Positions 35,111 through 47,212 of a stretch of 64,000 nucleotides of DNA are shown here, piece by piece. Under the pieces are notes generated by a model, which saw nothing but the letters and a program-made list of their open reading frames with translations, was not told the DNA's origin and searched no databases. Positions within the stretch are counted from its first letter, which is position 1. The number at the start of each line of letters is the position of its first letter. The stretch is from Progne subis subis (taxonomy: Eukaryota; Chordata; Aves; Passeriformes; Hirundinidae), in contig JAKJHU010001540.1 of NCBI GenBank assembly GCA_022316685.1, forward strand, positions 1 to 64,000, given 5' to 3'. The translations under genes were made by a program, and so were the position numbers.

Positions 35111-35475
35111 TGTCACCCTGTTTTTTCTGAGTTTTTTTAAAGCCTTCTACTTGTTCATAAGATGGAGTCAGTTGCTTTAGTTTCTGCACAATATTAAGAG
35201 CAGTGTTTCACTTTTCTCACACATGGGAACACAAACAAACCTTTTGTTTTCTTTCCCTGTCCTTTGTTTACATATTTCTATCCTGAAAAAATGTAACTGA
35301 CAGCTGGTCTGGCCAGTGGGGTGAAAGGTAGTAACCCCAGAAGCCAATCCACAACCAGACCCACAAATGTATAAAAATGTAAGATAATAAACAGGCTGCT
35401 CTCTCTCTCTGGAGGAACAACTCTGCACCGCAGACCTCTTGTCTCCGTGTTATTGCTTTATGTGCCGTGATCACA
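35111..35475 (+). mobile_element. Solo LTR, family K1 copy 2
   Basis: TGTCACCCTGTTTTTTCTGAG to CCGTGATCACA, 365 bp, exact 6-bp duplication GGGCTG (35105-35110 and 35476-35481). Confidence 0.92.
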
Positions 35476-35481
35476 GGGCTG

Positions 35482-36240
35482 CAGTGGCTCCCCAGCCCTA
35501 TGAGGTTGCAGGATGTCCCAGCCCCCTCCCTGTCCCTGTATCACTATCAGCTGTGCCCGCCCATTGACCTGTGCCGGCACTTGGTGCTTTACAGAGCCTG
35601 TGGTGGTGCAAGAGCGGCCCAGGCGCCCAGACTGGTGTGCTACGGGGGTGCCTGGACACTGTGACTGGATGGGGAGTGGCTTTGATGTGCAGTGTAAGGT
35701 ACAGCGACCGGCTTTGGTATATGGTATAAGAGACAATATGTCACCAAAGCCTGGCCTGATATACGAAGGGATTTTGTTTGAGTCACTGGAGAAACGAGTG
35801 ATTTTGACCTGTGGGAGAATGAGCACCCACGGGGGGGCTAGAGGAAAGGCAGAATAAGCCCCTGGATGAATATCGCTAGAGGAGATGAAAAGAATGATAC
35901 TCACATAGTCAAGTTCAGAGCAAAAAGAAGACAGATTATTTTCAACCTCAATTTATATAGAACCTGGACAATGACCAGGGATTGGAGAATGAGGTTTACA
36001 CCTCTCCAACCCCACTGGTCAGACTAGAAGTCCATCAATTGTCCCTCCTCCAAGGAGGAATGCAAAAACAATCACTTTGTTTGTGTTACAATCCACGAGA
36101 AAACTCCACTACAAAAATGAAAACAATCAGAAGGCTAAAATCTCAGGGCAACAGATGAACTGGTTGGAAAGTGTATGTAGAAAGGGATGAGGAAAAGGTG
36201 AAAGCAAAGGCAAAGGTGATGGCAGAATTTTTACAGCCCC
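35482..36240 (+). pseudogene. gag: gag remnant of provirus C
   Basis: Broken capsid and nucleocapsid remnant. A stretch near 35740 reads VTKAWPDIRR, matching the capsid block VTNAWPDIRK of provirus D. Many stops and shifts follow. The block 35880-36130 may include a further LTR piece. Not functional. Confidence 0.5.
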
Positions 36241-36339
36241 AGAGATAAACCGCAGGGCCCAAAGGATCCCCTAGGATAGGAGAGACGGGATTGGCCACAA
36301 GGACATGTCAGAGGCATTCCCTCCTCAGCAGGGGAGAGC

Positions 36340-37078
36340 TGACCGAAACAGCAGTTGGGAAGGAATCTGCTATCGTACCAGGGGCTAAACCGAGAAGTGT
36401 GTTTCCTAGTAGACACAGGAATTTCTCTATCTATGCCAAAGGGGGAACAATTCTTCAAATGTACTTTTCATAAGTGGGAAGATGATTGGTGTGCGTGCGT
36501 GTATACAGGGACGCCCATAAGAGTTTGCTGAATGTGTGAGATGAATTTGAAAAGCATGAGTTTCTGATTATTCCTAGTTGTGATTGTGGTTTGATGGGAG
36601 GGGTTTTGATGGTTGGAGTTGGGAATCTGAGTTAGTGTTGTGGAGGGTAATGGGGAGGCTAACACTGTTGTGAATGCTGGAGTGAGCCCATTGGTGTGGG
36701 CAGTCCCAGGGGAATATGGGAAACTGCATGTGGAGCCTCTCCATATTACTCTGAGGCAACCTGGACAACTGGTGTCTAAAAAGCAATAGCCTCTTTAAAG
36801 GGAAGGAATCAAGGGATTGCATGCTGTTGCTGAGCTAAAGGCGGGTCTTTTGGAACCATGTGTCCCCCTATAACACTTATCCTTCCAGTTATAGTGCAGG
36901 ACCTGAAAATAGGTGAAACTATTAAACCTAGGCACTCCATGGTCCTAGATCCTCATACTATCTTGAGCTGGATTCTCTCCTCACACTGGTGCTATTCAGA
37001 ACTTGATTTAAGGGATGATTTATGGAGATGCCCATTTACAGAGCATAGTAAACAGTATTTTGCCTTTGAGTGGGAACA
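36340..37078 (+). pseudogene. pol: Protease and N-terminal reverse transcriptase remnant of provirus C
   Basis: The protease active-site block is legible (FLVDTGISLSMPK at about 36400). RT begins near 36720 with a PGQLVSKKQ-like entry and continues to WRCPFTEHSKQYFAFEWE at about 37070, parallel to WACPLAKESRDIFAFEWE in provirus D. Several stops and frameshifts. A CR1 is inserted directly after this block. Confidence 0.7.
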
Positions 37079-38292
37079 ATCACAGAATCACAGAATCACA
37101 TAATAATGAGGTTGGAAGAGACCTCTAAGATCAAGTCCAACCTATGCCTTAACACCTCAACTAGACTATAGCACTAAGTGCCATGTCCAGTCTTTTTTTA
37201 AACACATCCAGAGATGGTGACTCCACCACCTCCCTGGGAAGACAATTCCAGTGCTTAATTACTCTTTCAGTGAAAATTTTTTTCCTAATATCTAACCTGT
37301 ACCTTCCCTGACGTAGCTTGAGACTGTGTCCCCTTGTTCTGTCAGTTGCTGCCCAGTGGAAGAGACCGACCCCCACCTGTCTACAACCTCCCTTCAGGAA
37401 GTTGTAGAGAGTAATAAGGTCACCTCTAAGCCTCCTCTTCTCCAGGCTAAACAACCCCAGCTCCTTCAAACGTTCCTCATAGGGCTTGTGTTCCAAGCCC
37501 CTCACCAGCCTCGTTGCCCTCCTCTGGACACACTCAAGCATCTCAATATCCTTCCTAAACTGAGGGGCCCAGAACTGGACACAGTACTCAAGATGTGGTC
37601 TCACCAGTGCCGAGTACAGGGGAAGAATGACCTCCCTACTCCTGCTGGTCACACAATTCCTAATGCAGGCCAGGATGCCATTGGCCTTCTTGACCACCAA
37701 GGCACATTGCTGGCTCATATCCAACCGGCTGTCGACCAGCACCCCCAGGTCCCTTTCCGCCCGAACACTGTCCAGCCACACTGTCCCCAGCCTGTAACGC
37801 TGTAGGGGATTTTTGTGGCCAAAATGTAGAACTCGACACTTAGACTTATTAAACTTCATGCTGTTGGACTCTGCCCATTCATCCAACCGATCTAGGTCTC
37901 TCTGCAGAGCCCTCCTCCCTTCCAATGGATCAACACAAGCTCCCAGCTTGGTGTCATCTGCAAATTTACTAATGAAGGACTCCATGCCCTCATCCATGTC
38001 ATCTATAAAAATATTAAATAGAACTGGTCCCAATACAGACCCCTGAGGGACACCACTGGTGACTGGTCTCCAGCTGGATGCTGCACCATTCACCATCACT
38101 CTCTGGGCCCGGCCATCCAGCCAGTTCCTAACCCAGCGAAGAGTGCTCCTGTCCAAGCCATGGGCTGCCAGCTTATCTAGGAGTATGCTGTGGGAGACAG
38201 TATCAAAGGCCTTGCTGAAGTCTAAATAGACAACATCCACAGCCTTTCCTGCATCTACCAGACGAGTTACCTGGTCATAGAAGGAGACCAAG
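37079..38292 (-). mobile_element. Young CR1 LINE, 5' truncated
   Basis: A 1.2-kb CR1 with an uninterrupted 376-codon frame (minus strand, 38291 to 37161) for the C-terminal half of ORF2: [46 protein letters not shown] and the C-terminal [20 protein letters not shown] block. The tail of three octamer repeats is at 37079. Inserted in the RT remnant of provirus C. The lack of stops shows it is far younger than the CR1 at 1135. It lacks the endonuclease, so it cannot move by itself. Confidence 0.9.
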
Positions 38293-38656
38293 AGGGAGAC
38301 AAGAGGGAGAAGAGGTTAATTTACTCCATCCCTAAGAATTAGGTTATTGCAGTGTGTGGAGGACTTGCTCCTATCGAGAGAATGGGAAGAGGTGGTAAGG
38401 GAAGCCACTGTGAAATTGTTCCGTTTACTGGCTGGAGGGGATGCTTGGAGTGTCTGAAGGGAAGGCACGGGTGATGGAGAGAAAGGCTGAATGTTTGGGG
38501 GGCATTTTGACTTAAGGCTTGGGGTTTGTTAGCCTAGAGGTGGTCCAGGGAATCTTGGAGGTGCCGTTGCCTGGGACTGAAGGGGAGCTGTAAAAATTTT
38601 TAGGATTAATAGGGTATTAAAAGACCTGAATTAAGGAACTTTAGGTTATGCTGAAG
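38293..38656 (+). pseudogene. pol: Reverse transcriptase remnant of provirus C, continued
   Basis: Resumes after the CR1 with LLQCVEDLLLSREWEEVV, where provirus D reads the YVDD block; here the catalytic aspartates are altered (VEDD-like). The RT connection region follows (about 38500-38650). Frames broken. Confidence 0.65.
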
Positions 38657-38776
38657 TGTCACAGCTAGTCTTTAGCTAAGACAAAATAAATCTGGTCATG
38701 GCAAGTCCAGTTTGGCTGACCTAGCTTGTTCTAGAAGTCCCTAGGTGAATGGGAGAGCTTGTGCAGAGACCTCAGC

Positions 38777-39108
38777 TGTGGTATTTCTCCACAAGACTAG
38801 ACGACCGCCGATGGCAAAAAGAAAGAGCCTGCTCTTGGTCCGGGGGGAAAATATTGCTCTATTTTCCAGTCCTGCCCTGCTTGGCTAGAGATCTTCCCAA
38901 TAGCTTTCTGGTGCCAGAGAGAGCTCAGCCCCGCCCTTCCGGGGGCTATTTCCCCAGGGGGCAGGGCCCAGAGGCAGGGACAAGACACCACCCAATCAGG
39001 GAGAAATGGCAGTGGAAGAGAGTTAGGTTACAGATGAGTAAGGAAAAACCACATGATACAGATTACAAATCCGATAAAACACAATATAAACCAAATTAAT
39101 GCATTACA
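38777..39108 (-). repeat. 3' LTR of provirus B
   Basis: 332 bp; minus strand TGTAATGCATTAATTTGG to ATACCACA. A purine tract (AAGAAAAGGGGAAATG on the minus strand) precedes it at 39109-39124. Confidence 0.88.
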
Positions 39109-39150
39109 ACATTTCCCCTTTTCTTATTAAATTAAGAAGAAGGAAGGCTC

Positions 39151-39699
39151 TGTTGGGGAGGATGAAGTAAAAAAACCCTATAAATATGATTGCCTATATT
39201 CTGAGAATGTGGGACCTGTTAGTGAGATAGAATTGAAAGTAAGTTTTGATGTTTGAGATGTATTGGATATTGGATGTATGGGAAAACAGTTGTGTGACCA
39301 ACTGAAAGTTACCTGCAGCCAGACCCAGGTCAAATGGAATGTTCTGTCTCACCCCGCAATGGTTCATCCCACACCTGTACCCCTCCCCTGAAGTGTCAGG
39401 TATCTGTAACCTCATTGGCACAGATCCTGTTCCAGCCCACCTCAAGACCCCTTATCAGGGGTCTGCAGTGGTGGCTCGCCCTCTTGCTTGCTTGCTTTTG
39501 CTCCTCTCCATTCCCTACCTTTCCCTTCCCCCACCTCCTAGGCCTTGCGCTGAGCTGCAGCCTGGCAGCTCATAGCAAGGCCTCACATCCCTTACAATAA
39601 ACCCAATCTTCTAAAACCTAACTACAGAGATCTCTCGTCTACATATATCTATGCCGTCCTGGAGTCCACAACAGCAGCAGAGAAAAAACAATTTCTACA
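39151..39699 (+). mobile_element. Solo LTR of provirus A family inside provirus B
   Basis: 549 bp, TGTTGGGGAGGATGAAG to CAATTTCTACA with exact 6-bp duplication AGGCTC (39145-39150 and 39700-39705). About 42 bp shorter than the provirus A LTRs because of losses in the pyrimidine-rich part. It sits between the purine tract and the integrase end of provirus B. Confidence 0.92.
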
Positions 39700-39820
39700 A
39701 GGCTCGGTTCATGGGAGATGCCCAAAGTTCAGACCTTGAGTACCTTTAAAGTTGCAGAAGAAAAATGACCTTTAGTGCAAACAAGCTGTTTAGAAAAACA
39801 CTGTTAAGGAATAATGATAA

Positions 39821-42800
39821 TTAGAAGGAGAAGGTTCGGCGCTTCCTCCTCCTCCTCCAGGCAGCACTGGCCACTTGTGGAGCCTCTGAAGGTGGTTTTG
39901 CAGTTTTAGGGATGAAAGGTTTCACCCACTTGGCTGGCACCCACTTGGGACCTGAGGGAGTGCACACACAGGCATACCCACGACCCCAGGTGATCAGATC
40001 ATGAGGACCCTCTGTTTCCTTGGTTGCTGGATCCTTTACCATTACCGGAGGCTTTGCTTTCAGCTGTAGTTGGCAGTTCTCTCTGAAATGGCACAGAATC
40101 GGTGGGTTAAGATTTTAAAATGTGCAGTTTAAAAAGTTCAGAGTGAACAAGGCTTTGGACAACTGGGTTTGGGGTGTTTCTAGTTTTAGAGACTGATGTT
40201 GTTGGTTGAGGACCCTTTTGAGATTTTGGTGGGTCCTTTCCACGATGGCCTGACCTGTCGGGGAGTAGGGGATGCCTGTTTTGTGCTCTACTCCCCATTG
40301 CTGCAGGAAGCTTCTGAACTCCTTGGATGTGTACGTGGCTCCATTATCAGTTTTTATTGATTTGGGGATGCCCAGAAAGGAGAAAGCCTGTATTAGATGT
40401 TTCATGGCATCACTAGACTTCTCCCCTGTGTGGGCAGAGGCATAGACAGCTCCAGAAAAGGTGTCTACAGATACATGGACATACCTTTGCCTACCAAAGG
40501 ACATGACGTGTGTCATGTCTGTCTGCCATACCTCACAGCTGTTCAATCCCCTGGGGTTTGCTCCTGCACTTACGGCTGTGAGTGCATGTTGCTGGCACGA
40601 GGGACACATTGACACACTTGCCCGAGCCTGTTCCCGAGTTAGGTGGAACTGGTGAACAAGGCCTGGTGCATTCTGGTGAAAAAGCTGATGGCTGATTTTG
40701 GCTTGTCCAAAGATGTCTGGGAGTAGGGCCATCTCCACAGGCACAGCAAGAGCATCAGCCCTTCTGTTGCCCTCGGCTATGAATCCTGGTAAATCGGTGT
40801 GTGATCTGATGTGCATCACATAAAATTGTTGCTCTCGGTGGGAGATCAGATTTACTAGTTTTGAGAGCAAGTTGAAAAGTGCAGAATTGGAGACCTCACT
40901 CAGTACAGCTTGTTCAGCTCTGGATACTACACCTCCTACATAGGCCGAATCTGTGATCAAATTGAATGGTTCAGGAAACTTTTCAAAAGCTCTAACAACT
41001 GCACCCAACTCAGCTACCTGAGGTGATCCTTCCACCTCGACATTATCTTTTTCCCACTGCTGAGTTCGAGGATTTTTGTTACCCTGGTTTTTCTGAGTTT
41101 TTAAAGCCTTTTGAATTTTCATAAAAATGGAGTCAGATCTTTTAGCTACTGTAGAATATTAGAAGCAGTTCTACCTTTTTCCCACATATGTAACATAAAC
41201 AAATGCTTTGTTTTTCATTCTCTGTCCTGTTTGCATATTTCTAACCTGAAAACAATTGTAACTGACAACTGGTCTGGCCACTGAGGCTGAAGGGTGGAAA
41301 CCCCAAAAAGCCAATCTTTGGCCAGACCCACAAATGTATAAAAAGTAAGAAATAAACCAAGAGGCTCTCTCTCCGCCTGGACTCAGCTTTGAGCTGGAAC
41401 GGAGGAACCTCTGCCCTGCGAAACCGCTCTCTCCGTGTGACTGCTTTGTGTGTCACGGTGACAGATTTTTACATGTTATTACTGATTTATGAGATGTTCC
41501 AGATGCATCTGTAAAAACGGTTAAAGCCTTTAAAGGCCTCCTGCTCTGAACACTTTTTAATGACAATTTGAACTGAATTTGTTCTCTAAATAATTTGTGA
41601 GCAGGCCGATGAATTGAAATTTGACCTGTGTAGCTATCCAGAGCAAACTGCAAAGCTTCATTTTCATGAATCAGGTGCTCCAACATTGCTTTTGTGATTT
41701 GGCCTGAGTTTATCTCAATTGGGGTGTGAATACACTCAAAATCACATCCTGCCAACTCCCTGATCCAGGTCCTGGCTTTCCGGATCAATTCTGCTACCAG
41801 TTCCTGTGGCCTGGTCATTCTTTTGGACTGGTGGTGACTGAGGAAAAACCACTCTATGGTTGAGAGGGGATCCCTACAGTCTTTGTCCTTTTTTTGATTT
41901 TTCCACTCTTTCCCACTGAAAAATCATCCCGTGTAAGTGTGGCAATTTGCCTAAAATAATGAATTTGAATGGCAAGTCTGATTTGCACCTGTTGGCCTGT
42001 CTGGTGGCCATACAGTCCTGTACCTTTTCTAGGGCTCCTCTTGCCTTTTGGGTGAGGGTCCTAGGAGAACTTAGCTCCTCTCCCCCTTTTAGAAGATTAA
42101 AGAGGGGGTCTAGGTCTTCAGTGGTCAGACCTAGCCAAGGTCTTACCCAATTTAAGGACCCACACAACTGCTGGACATCTGCTAAGGTCTTGATGTTATT
42201 TTTGACAACCAATTTTTGCGGCACAATGGTCCGCGTACCAATCTCCAGACCCAAGTACTTCCAAGGCGGCATCCTTTGAATCTTTTCCTCCTGAAGCTCG
42301 AACCCTGCAGCAACCAGAGAATGGATTGTCAGGTCAAGCACGTGGGACAGTAAGTCATCATTGGGGGCACACATACCAGCACATCATCCATGTAGAGCAG
42401 GATGATGGCTTCTCCTACAGCTGTGCGCACTGGGGACAGCAGGGAAGAGAGGTACCACTGACAAATAGATGGCGAGTATTTCATCCCTTGGGGAAGAAAT
42501 TTCCAGTGGTATCTTTTCCTCAGGGCTTCTCGATTGAGGGTAGGGACCGAGAAGGCGAAATGTGGGGCATTGTCAGGGTGCAGAGGGATCTGGAAGAAAC
42601 AATCTTTGATATCAATAATTGCCAAATTCCAATTTTGGGGGAGCATTGCTGGGGATGGCATCCCTGGTTGGAGAGAACCCATGTCCTCAATGACATTATT
42701 AATTTGACGGAGATCAAGGAGGAGCTGTCACTTGCCTTTGTTTGCCTTTTTTATAAGAAAGACTGGGGAATTCCATGGAGACGTGGTTTCCACAATGTGG

Positions 42801-43390
42801 CCTTTAGCTAGCTGTTCATCCACTAGCTCCTGAAGCGCCTTCAATTTTTCTTTATGGAGCGGCCACTGCTCTACCCAGACTGGTGAATCAGTTTTCCAAT
42901 TGAGTTTCTGGGTAGGGCACTCTTCAGTGGCCGCAGCCCGAAAAACCAGGGGGGCATCTGGTATGCCAATCGTTACCCACCACTGGGCCATCAGGTCTCT
43001 CCCCCACAAGGACTCTAAATAATCTAAAACAAACGGACGCAGTGTAGCTAATTGTCCGTTTGGCCCCTTAATTTGTACAACACTTTTTGACTGTTTTGCC
43101 CATTTCATTCCCCCTATACCTTGCACGTGCCCAGCCACATTTTGCAGTTCCCAATGTGAGGGCCACATCCTTTCCGGTACAATCGTTATATTCGTGCCTG
43201 TGTCCAAAACCCCTTTGAGGTTTATTACCTCCCCACTGTGACGGACCTCACACCCTATTATGAGTTTGTCCCTCCCAATAACTCGTGTGGGGCAAACATC
43301 AAGGTGTTTGCTCCTTGTGCTGTTTTTTTCAGGGAACGGGTCAGGTGCTGGAATTGCCTGAGCTACTATCTGCCCCTTAGGCAGAAACAA
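39821..43390 (-). pseudogene. pol: pro-pol of provirus B, broken
   Basis: Read right to left. A short block that may be the end of dUTPase (KGQIVAQAI), then protease with [10 protein letters not shown] (about 43200). RT follows: [20 protein letters not shown] at about 42880, IIDIKDCFFQIPLH at 42600, YMDDVLV at about 42370, then the connection. RNase H starts VFTDASG (about 41500) and resumes beyond a solo LTR with ITDSAYVGG (40950). Integrase has the HHCC zinc site, WQTDMTH, KTDNGATY and the glutamate in VERTHQ, and ends in a WVPAKWVKPF C-terminal block (about 39910). Several frameshifts and a solo LTR break it. Confidence 0.85.
41077..41463 (+). mobile_element. Solo LTR, family K1 copy 3
   Basis: TGTTACCCTGGTTTTTCTGAG to CACGGTGACA, 387 bp, exact 6-bp duplication GATTTT (41071-41076 and 41464-41469). 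Interrupts RNase H of provirus B in the opposite orientation. Confidence 0.93.
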
Positions 43391-43513
43391 TGGTGGGCGG
43401 ACACAGCGCAGCCAGAGAACTAGTTGTTTAGGGTTTGATGAGATGAGACCCGGAAGGATCTTGATCTCTCTCTTGGTGTGTACTTGGTGTCCCCAAGGAT
43501 GACATACTTACTG

Positions 43514-44966
43514 CTAACATGTTGCCAGGAGCCTAGCACTTGTAGATCCAATGAACCTAAATGCCAGTCTCCAGTCTATGTCACTTAGGTGCAAGGATTC
43601 TGTCAGTTGCAACCTAAGAGGCTTTTGGAGACATTCTGTAGTCAGACAGGGTCTGCTTACGTCATGATCTGAAAGGGTCATATCTGGTGACTTCTGCTGA
43701 AAGGGAGAACTGGTTATAACAGGATTATTTAACTTAACATTTGCATTTTCTATTTTTTTGCAAAATTCCCTTTGAACTCTTGAGACCTCCCGCCCCCATT
43801 GTCCCAAAAGTCCAGAAATTGCTTCTTTAAAGGGCATTGAGATGCCCAATGTCCAGCCTGATCACACAGGAGACATGTTGTTCTTCTCTTGGGTGGTGGC
43901 TGTGGCACAGGCACAGGGGGCATGGCGTCTGCTGCGGCAGCACTTTGCAGTGGCTTAAATGCATCTCTGGAACTGTGATTAAGGTGTGCTGTCATAAAAG
44001 TGACCTTCGGGGTGCATACCTGCAGCATGTCATCTAAGGTTGGCACTGGTTCCAAGGGCAGGCTGAGGATAGATGCTTTGCACTGTTTGTTTGCATTGGT
44101 CAGTGTCATCTCCTCCAGGACCTGTTCTTGGGCTCCTTCATTCTTAACCTGTAACTCGATAGCTTGGGTTAATCGCTCAACAAACGTTACAAAAGGTTCT
44201 GCTGGAAGCTGCTTTATTTTACTGTAAGGTTGGAAGGACCCATTGGGCTGGATTGAAAAGAATGCTTTGAAAGCCACTTCTTTAATGCATTCTGAAACAG
44301 CTAAAGGAATTTCTTGAGCTTGCTTGAGTGCTGCGACCCATTCACCATCACCACATAGATGTTCTAATTGAATTGGCAAATTATTATTATCAACAGCCAT
44401 TTCAGGATTTTGCCAAAGCTCCGGGAGTAAATCTCTTAGTCTTTTTTTCCATGTGGAGTCCCAAAGCCTAAACTGTGTGGATGAAAGGAGGGCAGAATAA
44501 AGCTGCCAAAGGTCAAAGGGAACAATAGGATTCCCTGCTAAATTTGCTTTTAAAAGGCTGCGAAAGTATTCACTTTCCCGTCCAAATTTGGCCTGAGCTT
44601 TGCATAAATCCTGAATCACTTGCTGGGGGAAGGGGTCCCAATTACTGTGGACAGCACCCCCCCTTTTTGACTGTCGGTATGTGACAGGGGTGGCAGAAAA
44701 GCCGGGATCACTTCCTGCTTCCAGGTTCCCGACTCCCCCCGACCCCCCCCCCCCCGGGGCGTGGGAACTGGGACTGTGGGCGGGGAAACTGTTTCCCAAA
44801 ATTCTGGGGAGCTTATTTGCTCAAATGATACATCTGGAAATTGAGCAAATAACCACCGAAGGAAATTTTTTAATTGCTTCTTGGAAAAATGGTTTTTCTC
44901 ATAATCTGAGACACTTAAAATCTGATAATAGGCTCTTTTTTGAGACACAGATAGCCTAGCACCCAT
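43514..44966 (-). pseudogene. gag: gag of provirus B, frameshifted
   Basis: Betaretrovirus-like Gag from ATG 44964-44966 (MGARLSVSQKRAYYQILSV, glycine 2 for myristoylation). Matrix is followed by a proline- and glycine-rich linker with a run of 13 G (44743-44755) that shifts the frame. Capsid then runs from about 44660 (NWDPFPQQVIQDLCKAQ) through a major homology region-like block near 44180 (FVTFVERLTQAIELQV) to one CCHC zinc knuckle at about 43870 (CLLCDQAGHWASQC). The frame then ends in a region leading to dUTPase/protease. Apart from the homopolymer shift most of it is open. Confidence 0.85.
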
Positions 44967-45599
44967 TTTTGGCTCAGATTTTAAGTTTCTATGTCCCTTT
45001 TTAACTGTGACTGAGAAACGGAAAGGAAAAAAAACCTCGCTGGAGAGAGAAAAAAAAAAGCTAAAAAGGGGAAACTGTTTCCTTTTCCACCCACCCCCAG
45101 GCTGCCGAAATAAAGCACTTTGAAGGTTTTTTACTCTGAAAGCAAAAACCTTCCACAAAAGGAGAAACTCTTCGCCCTGAGGATGAATGCCTCTTAAAAG
45201 ATTTTCCCTTAGAAAACCGAAAGTGGTATTCACCAAAAATCCAGCGTTCCTTTCCCTTCTTTCCCAATCACTCCTTTTGCCTGAGACTGACCCTTTTTGG
45301 TGTAAAAAGAGCTTCCAGTCTCGGTTCCCAGGGTTAGTTTTCCACGAACATGTGGTCACTTTCTCTGGGAGCAGCCTGCCATTCGGAGGGCTTCTTTGCA
45401 GCACTCCGATGGGTTTTTTGAGTCCAAAGGAGAAAACTGCAGCCCTGGCCTGTAGAATCCTGTGTTTCGGAGACTCCACAGCGAACGCCAAGCCCAATGG
45501 GTCTGTCTCTACGTGGGATTCCTCGGCCACGTGTTCCCTGAGTGGTTCTTCCAGCTTTTTGGGAACCTTTTGTAGCTTCGATCCACACGTAAGGCGCCA
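44967..45599 (-). other. Open leader of provirus B, in frame with gag
   Basis: The leader upstream of the gag ATG has no stop in the gag frame for about 220 codons, running back through the primer site into the LTR. Directly before Gag comes a Phe/Leu/Ser-rich hydrophobic segment (FPLFSFFFSL and following, 45003-45074), then a basic stretch. It could encode an N-terminally extended Gag. Confidence 0.5.
45582..45599 (-). other. Primer binding site, tRNA-Lys-like
   Basis: Minus strand TGGCGCCTTACGTGTGGA, two bases from the LTR, resembles the tRNA-Lys1,2 site with about four mismatches. Confidence 0.65.
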
Positions 45600-45601
45600 G
45601 T

Positions 45602-45931
45602 TGTGGTATTTCTCCACGAAACTAGACAACCGCCGATGGCAAAAAGAAAGAGCCTGCTCTTGGTCCGGGGGGAAAATATTGCTCTATTTTCCAGTCCTGC
45701 CCTGCTTGGCTGGAGATCTTCCCAATAGCTCGCCGGTGCTAGAGAGAGCTCGGCCCCACCCATCCGGGGGCTATTTCCCCAGGGGGCAGGGCCCAGAGGC
45801 AGGGACAAGACACCACCGAATCAGGGAGAAGTGGCAGTGGAAGAGAGTTAGGTTACAGATGAGTAAGAAAAAACCACGATACAGATTACAAATCCAATAA
45901 AACACAATATAAACCAAATTAATGCATTACA
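45602..45931 (-). repeat. 5' LTR of provirus B
   Basis: 330 bp, the same ends as the 3' LTR; substitutions in most 50-bp stretches. Confidence 0.88.
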
Positions 45932-46145
45932 AAACTCAGCCAATCAGTGAGTCCAGAGAGCAGACATATCACTAGTCAAGGACCTGGGTAGGGCTAAGAC
46001 TCAGACCAATCAGTGTCTAGGGCCAGGAGTTTTGAACTTCCTACATAAGGGAGTTCCGAAGAATAAAATGAGGCTGTTTGTCTCATGATCAAAAGGACAG
46101 GAGTCATGATTTCTGTCTCCCTACCCACGACCCCATCGCATTGCA

Positions 46146-46226
46146 CTGAAGGTACCCAGAATTATAATAAGCACTGTGGTCCTCTGGTACATGGCTGTGC
46201 CAAAGGAATTCTAGTGCTAAAATGCT
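46146..46226 (+). pseudogene. pol: RT remnant of provirus C, short piece
   Basis: About 80 bp of pol between two nested LTRs, reading NYNKHCGPLVHGCAKGIL, a connection-domain-like block. Confidence 0.45.
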
Positions 46227-47002
46227 TGTGAAGAGAGGAGATGGCCCCATTGTTTGCTCTGTTAAAAATGACCCTATAATATTGACTTTTGCATTTATGT
46301 ACTAGCTTTTGTATGTTGTTATTGATCGTAAGTATTCAAATATAGTACAATTTATAAACCCTTTTAGCTGCTTGCTAATATAATCTATCATTCTAAGTAT
46401 GTGCTGTATAGCCCATAGAAACAGTAGTGTGATGAATATATTATTTCTATGTATACACATTATAGCTTATAGAAATAATAGTGTGATGAATATATTGTAC
46501 TGTAGGCCTTAGCAAAACATAAAATGTTAAAATACTTCTGTGTAACTGAGAGAACTGTATAAAGCCATTATGTTGTTGCCCACATCTGCTGACTGACCTC
46601 TCCAAGTGATAACAGTGACTGCAAACCAGAGCACTGGAGAATTAGAGAAGTTGTTAACTCTTTGTTATCAGGGAAGTATGAAACAACAGGATGAAGCCAC
46701 AGGAAGGAATAAAATATATTGACCTGATCTGCAGGATGTCATGTAGATAAGTCAGAGTGAAAAACTAAAACAAAAGAAAGCTCCTGCAACATCAAAAGCT
46801 CCCAATAATGTTTGAATAATGCATTAAACTTATGAATATGTATGTGCCTCAGAAATGTACCAGCATATAGATAACACTGCCTTAATGTACTGATGTGTTC
46901 TTTGGCCAATAGCCAGGAACACCCCAGCGCTGGACATGGTCCTTTTTTATTCCCTTATTAAACTTTTGAAAATAGTCTAAGAGTGAACTTTGGTTTTTCA
47001 CA
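46227..47002 (+). mobile_element. LTR related to provirus D family in provirus C pol
   Basis: Starts TGTGAAGAGAGG, with TTATTAAACTTTTGAAAATA and GGTTTTTCACA at the end, as in provirus D LTRs. Clean duplication not confirmed. Confidence 0.6.
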
Positions 47003-47212
47003 GCTCTAATAGTAACTGAGGGTCTATTGTCTGCAGAGTTGTGCAGCCACGGCTTTGATGGTAACTGATAGCAGGATTGTTAAAGTCTGGCACCAAGTTC
47101 TAGGTGGATGACCGGCACTAGGCAGTTACAGTGTGAAATAGAGCAGAAGGGTTTAGAATTGAGAACCCAACCTCCTGTTTAACTGGTCCTGAGAAAGAAG
47201 CTTGTTATAAGT
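47003..47212 (+). pseudogene. pol: pol remnant of provirus C between LTRs
   Basis: Broken reading LIVTEGLLSAELCSH; position between RT and RNase H pieces suggests the connection domain. Confidence 0.4.

Larger units (their letters stand above)
38777..45934 (-). mobile_element. Provirus B: betaretrovirus-like ERV, minus strand
   Basis: About 7.2 kb with 6-bp duplication CTCAGC (38771-38776 and 45935-45940; three extra A lie before the right copy). On the minus strand: LTR, tRNA-Lys-like primer site, leader, gag, dUTPase/protease, RT with YMDD, RNase H, integrase, purine tract, LTR. No env is left. Two solo LTRs are nested in it (41077-41463 and 39151-39699). LTRs differ by several per cent by eye, so it is older than provirus A. 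Confidence 0.9.
38657..46145 (+). mobile_element. Solo LTR split by provirus B
   Basis: Parts 38657-38776 and 45941-46145 form one LTR of about 325 bp (TGTCACAGCTAG to CGCATTGCA; AATAAA at about 46062) with exact 6-bp duplication CTGAAG (38651-38656 and 46146-46151). It lies in the pol remnant of provirus C, and provirus B lies inside it. Confidence 0.82.

Noticed and set aside
37161..38291. 376-codon open frame as a host gene
   Set aside because: It is the reverse transcriptase half of a young CR1, with the CR1 tail at 37079.
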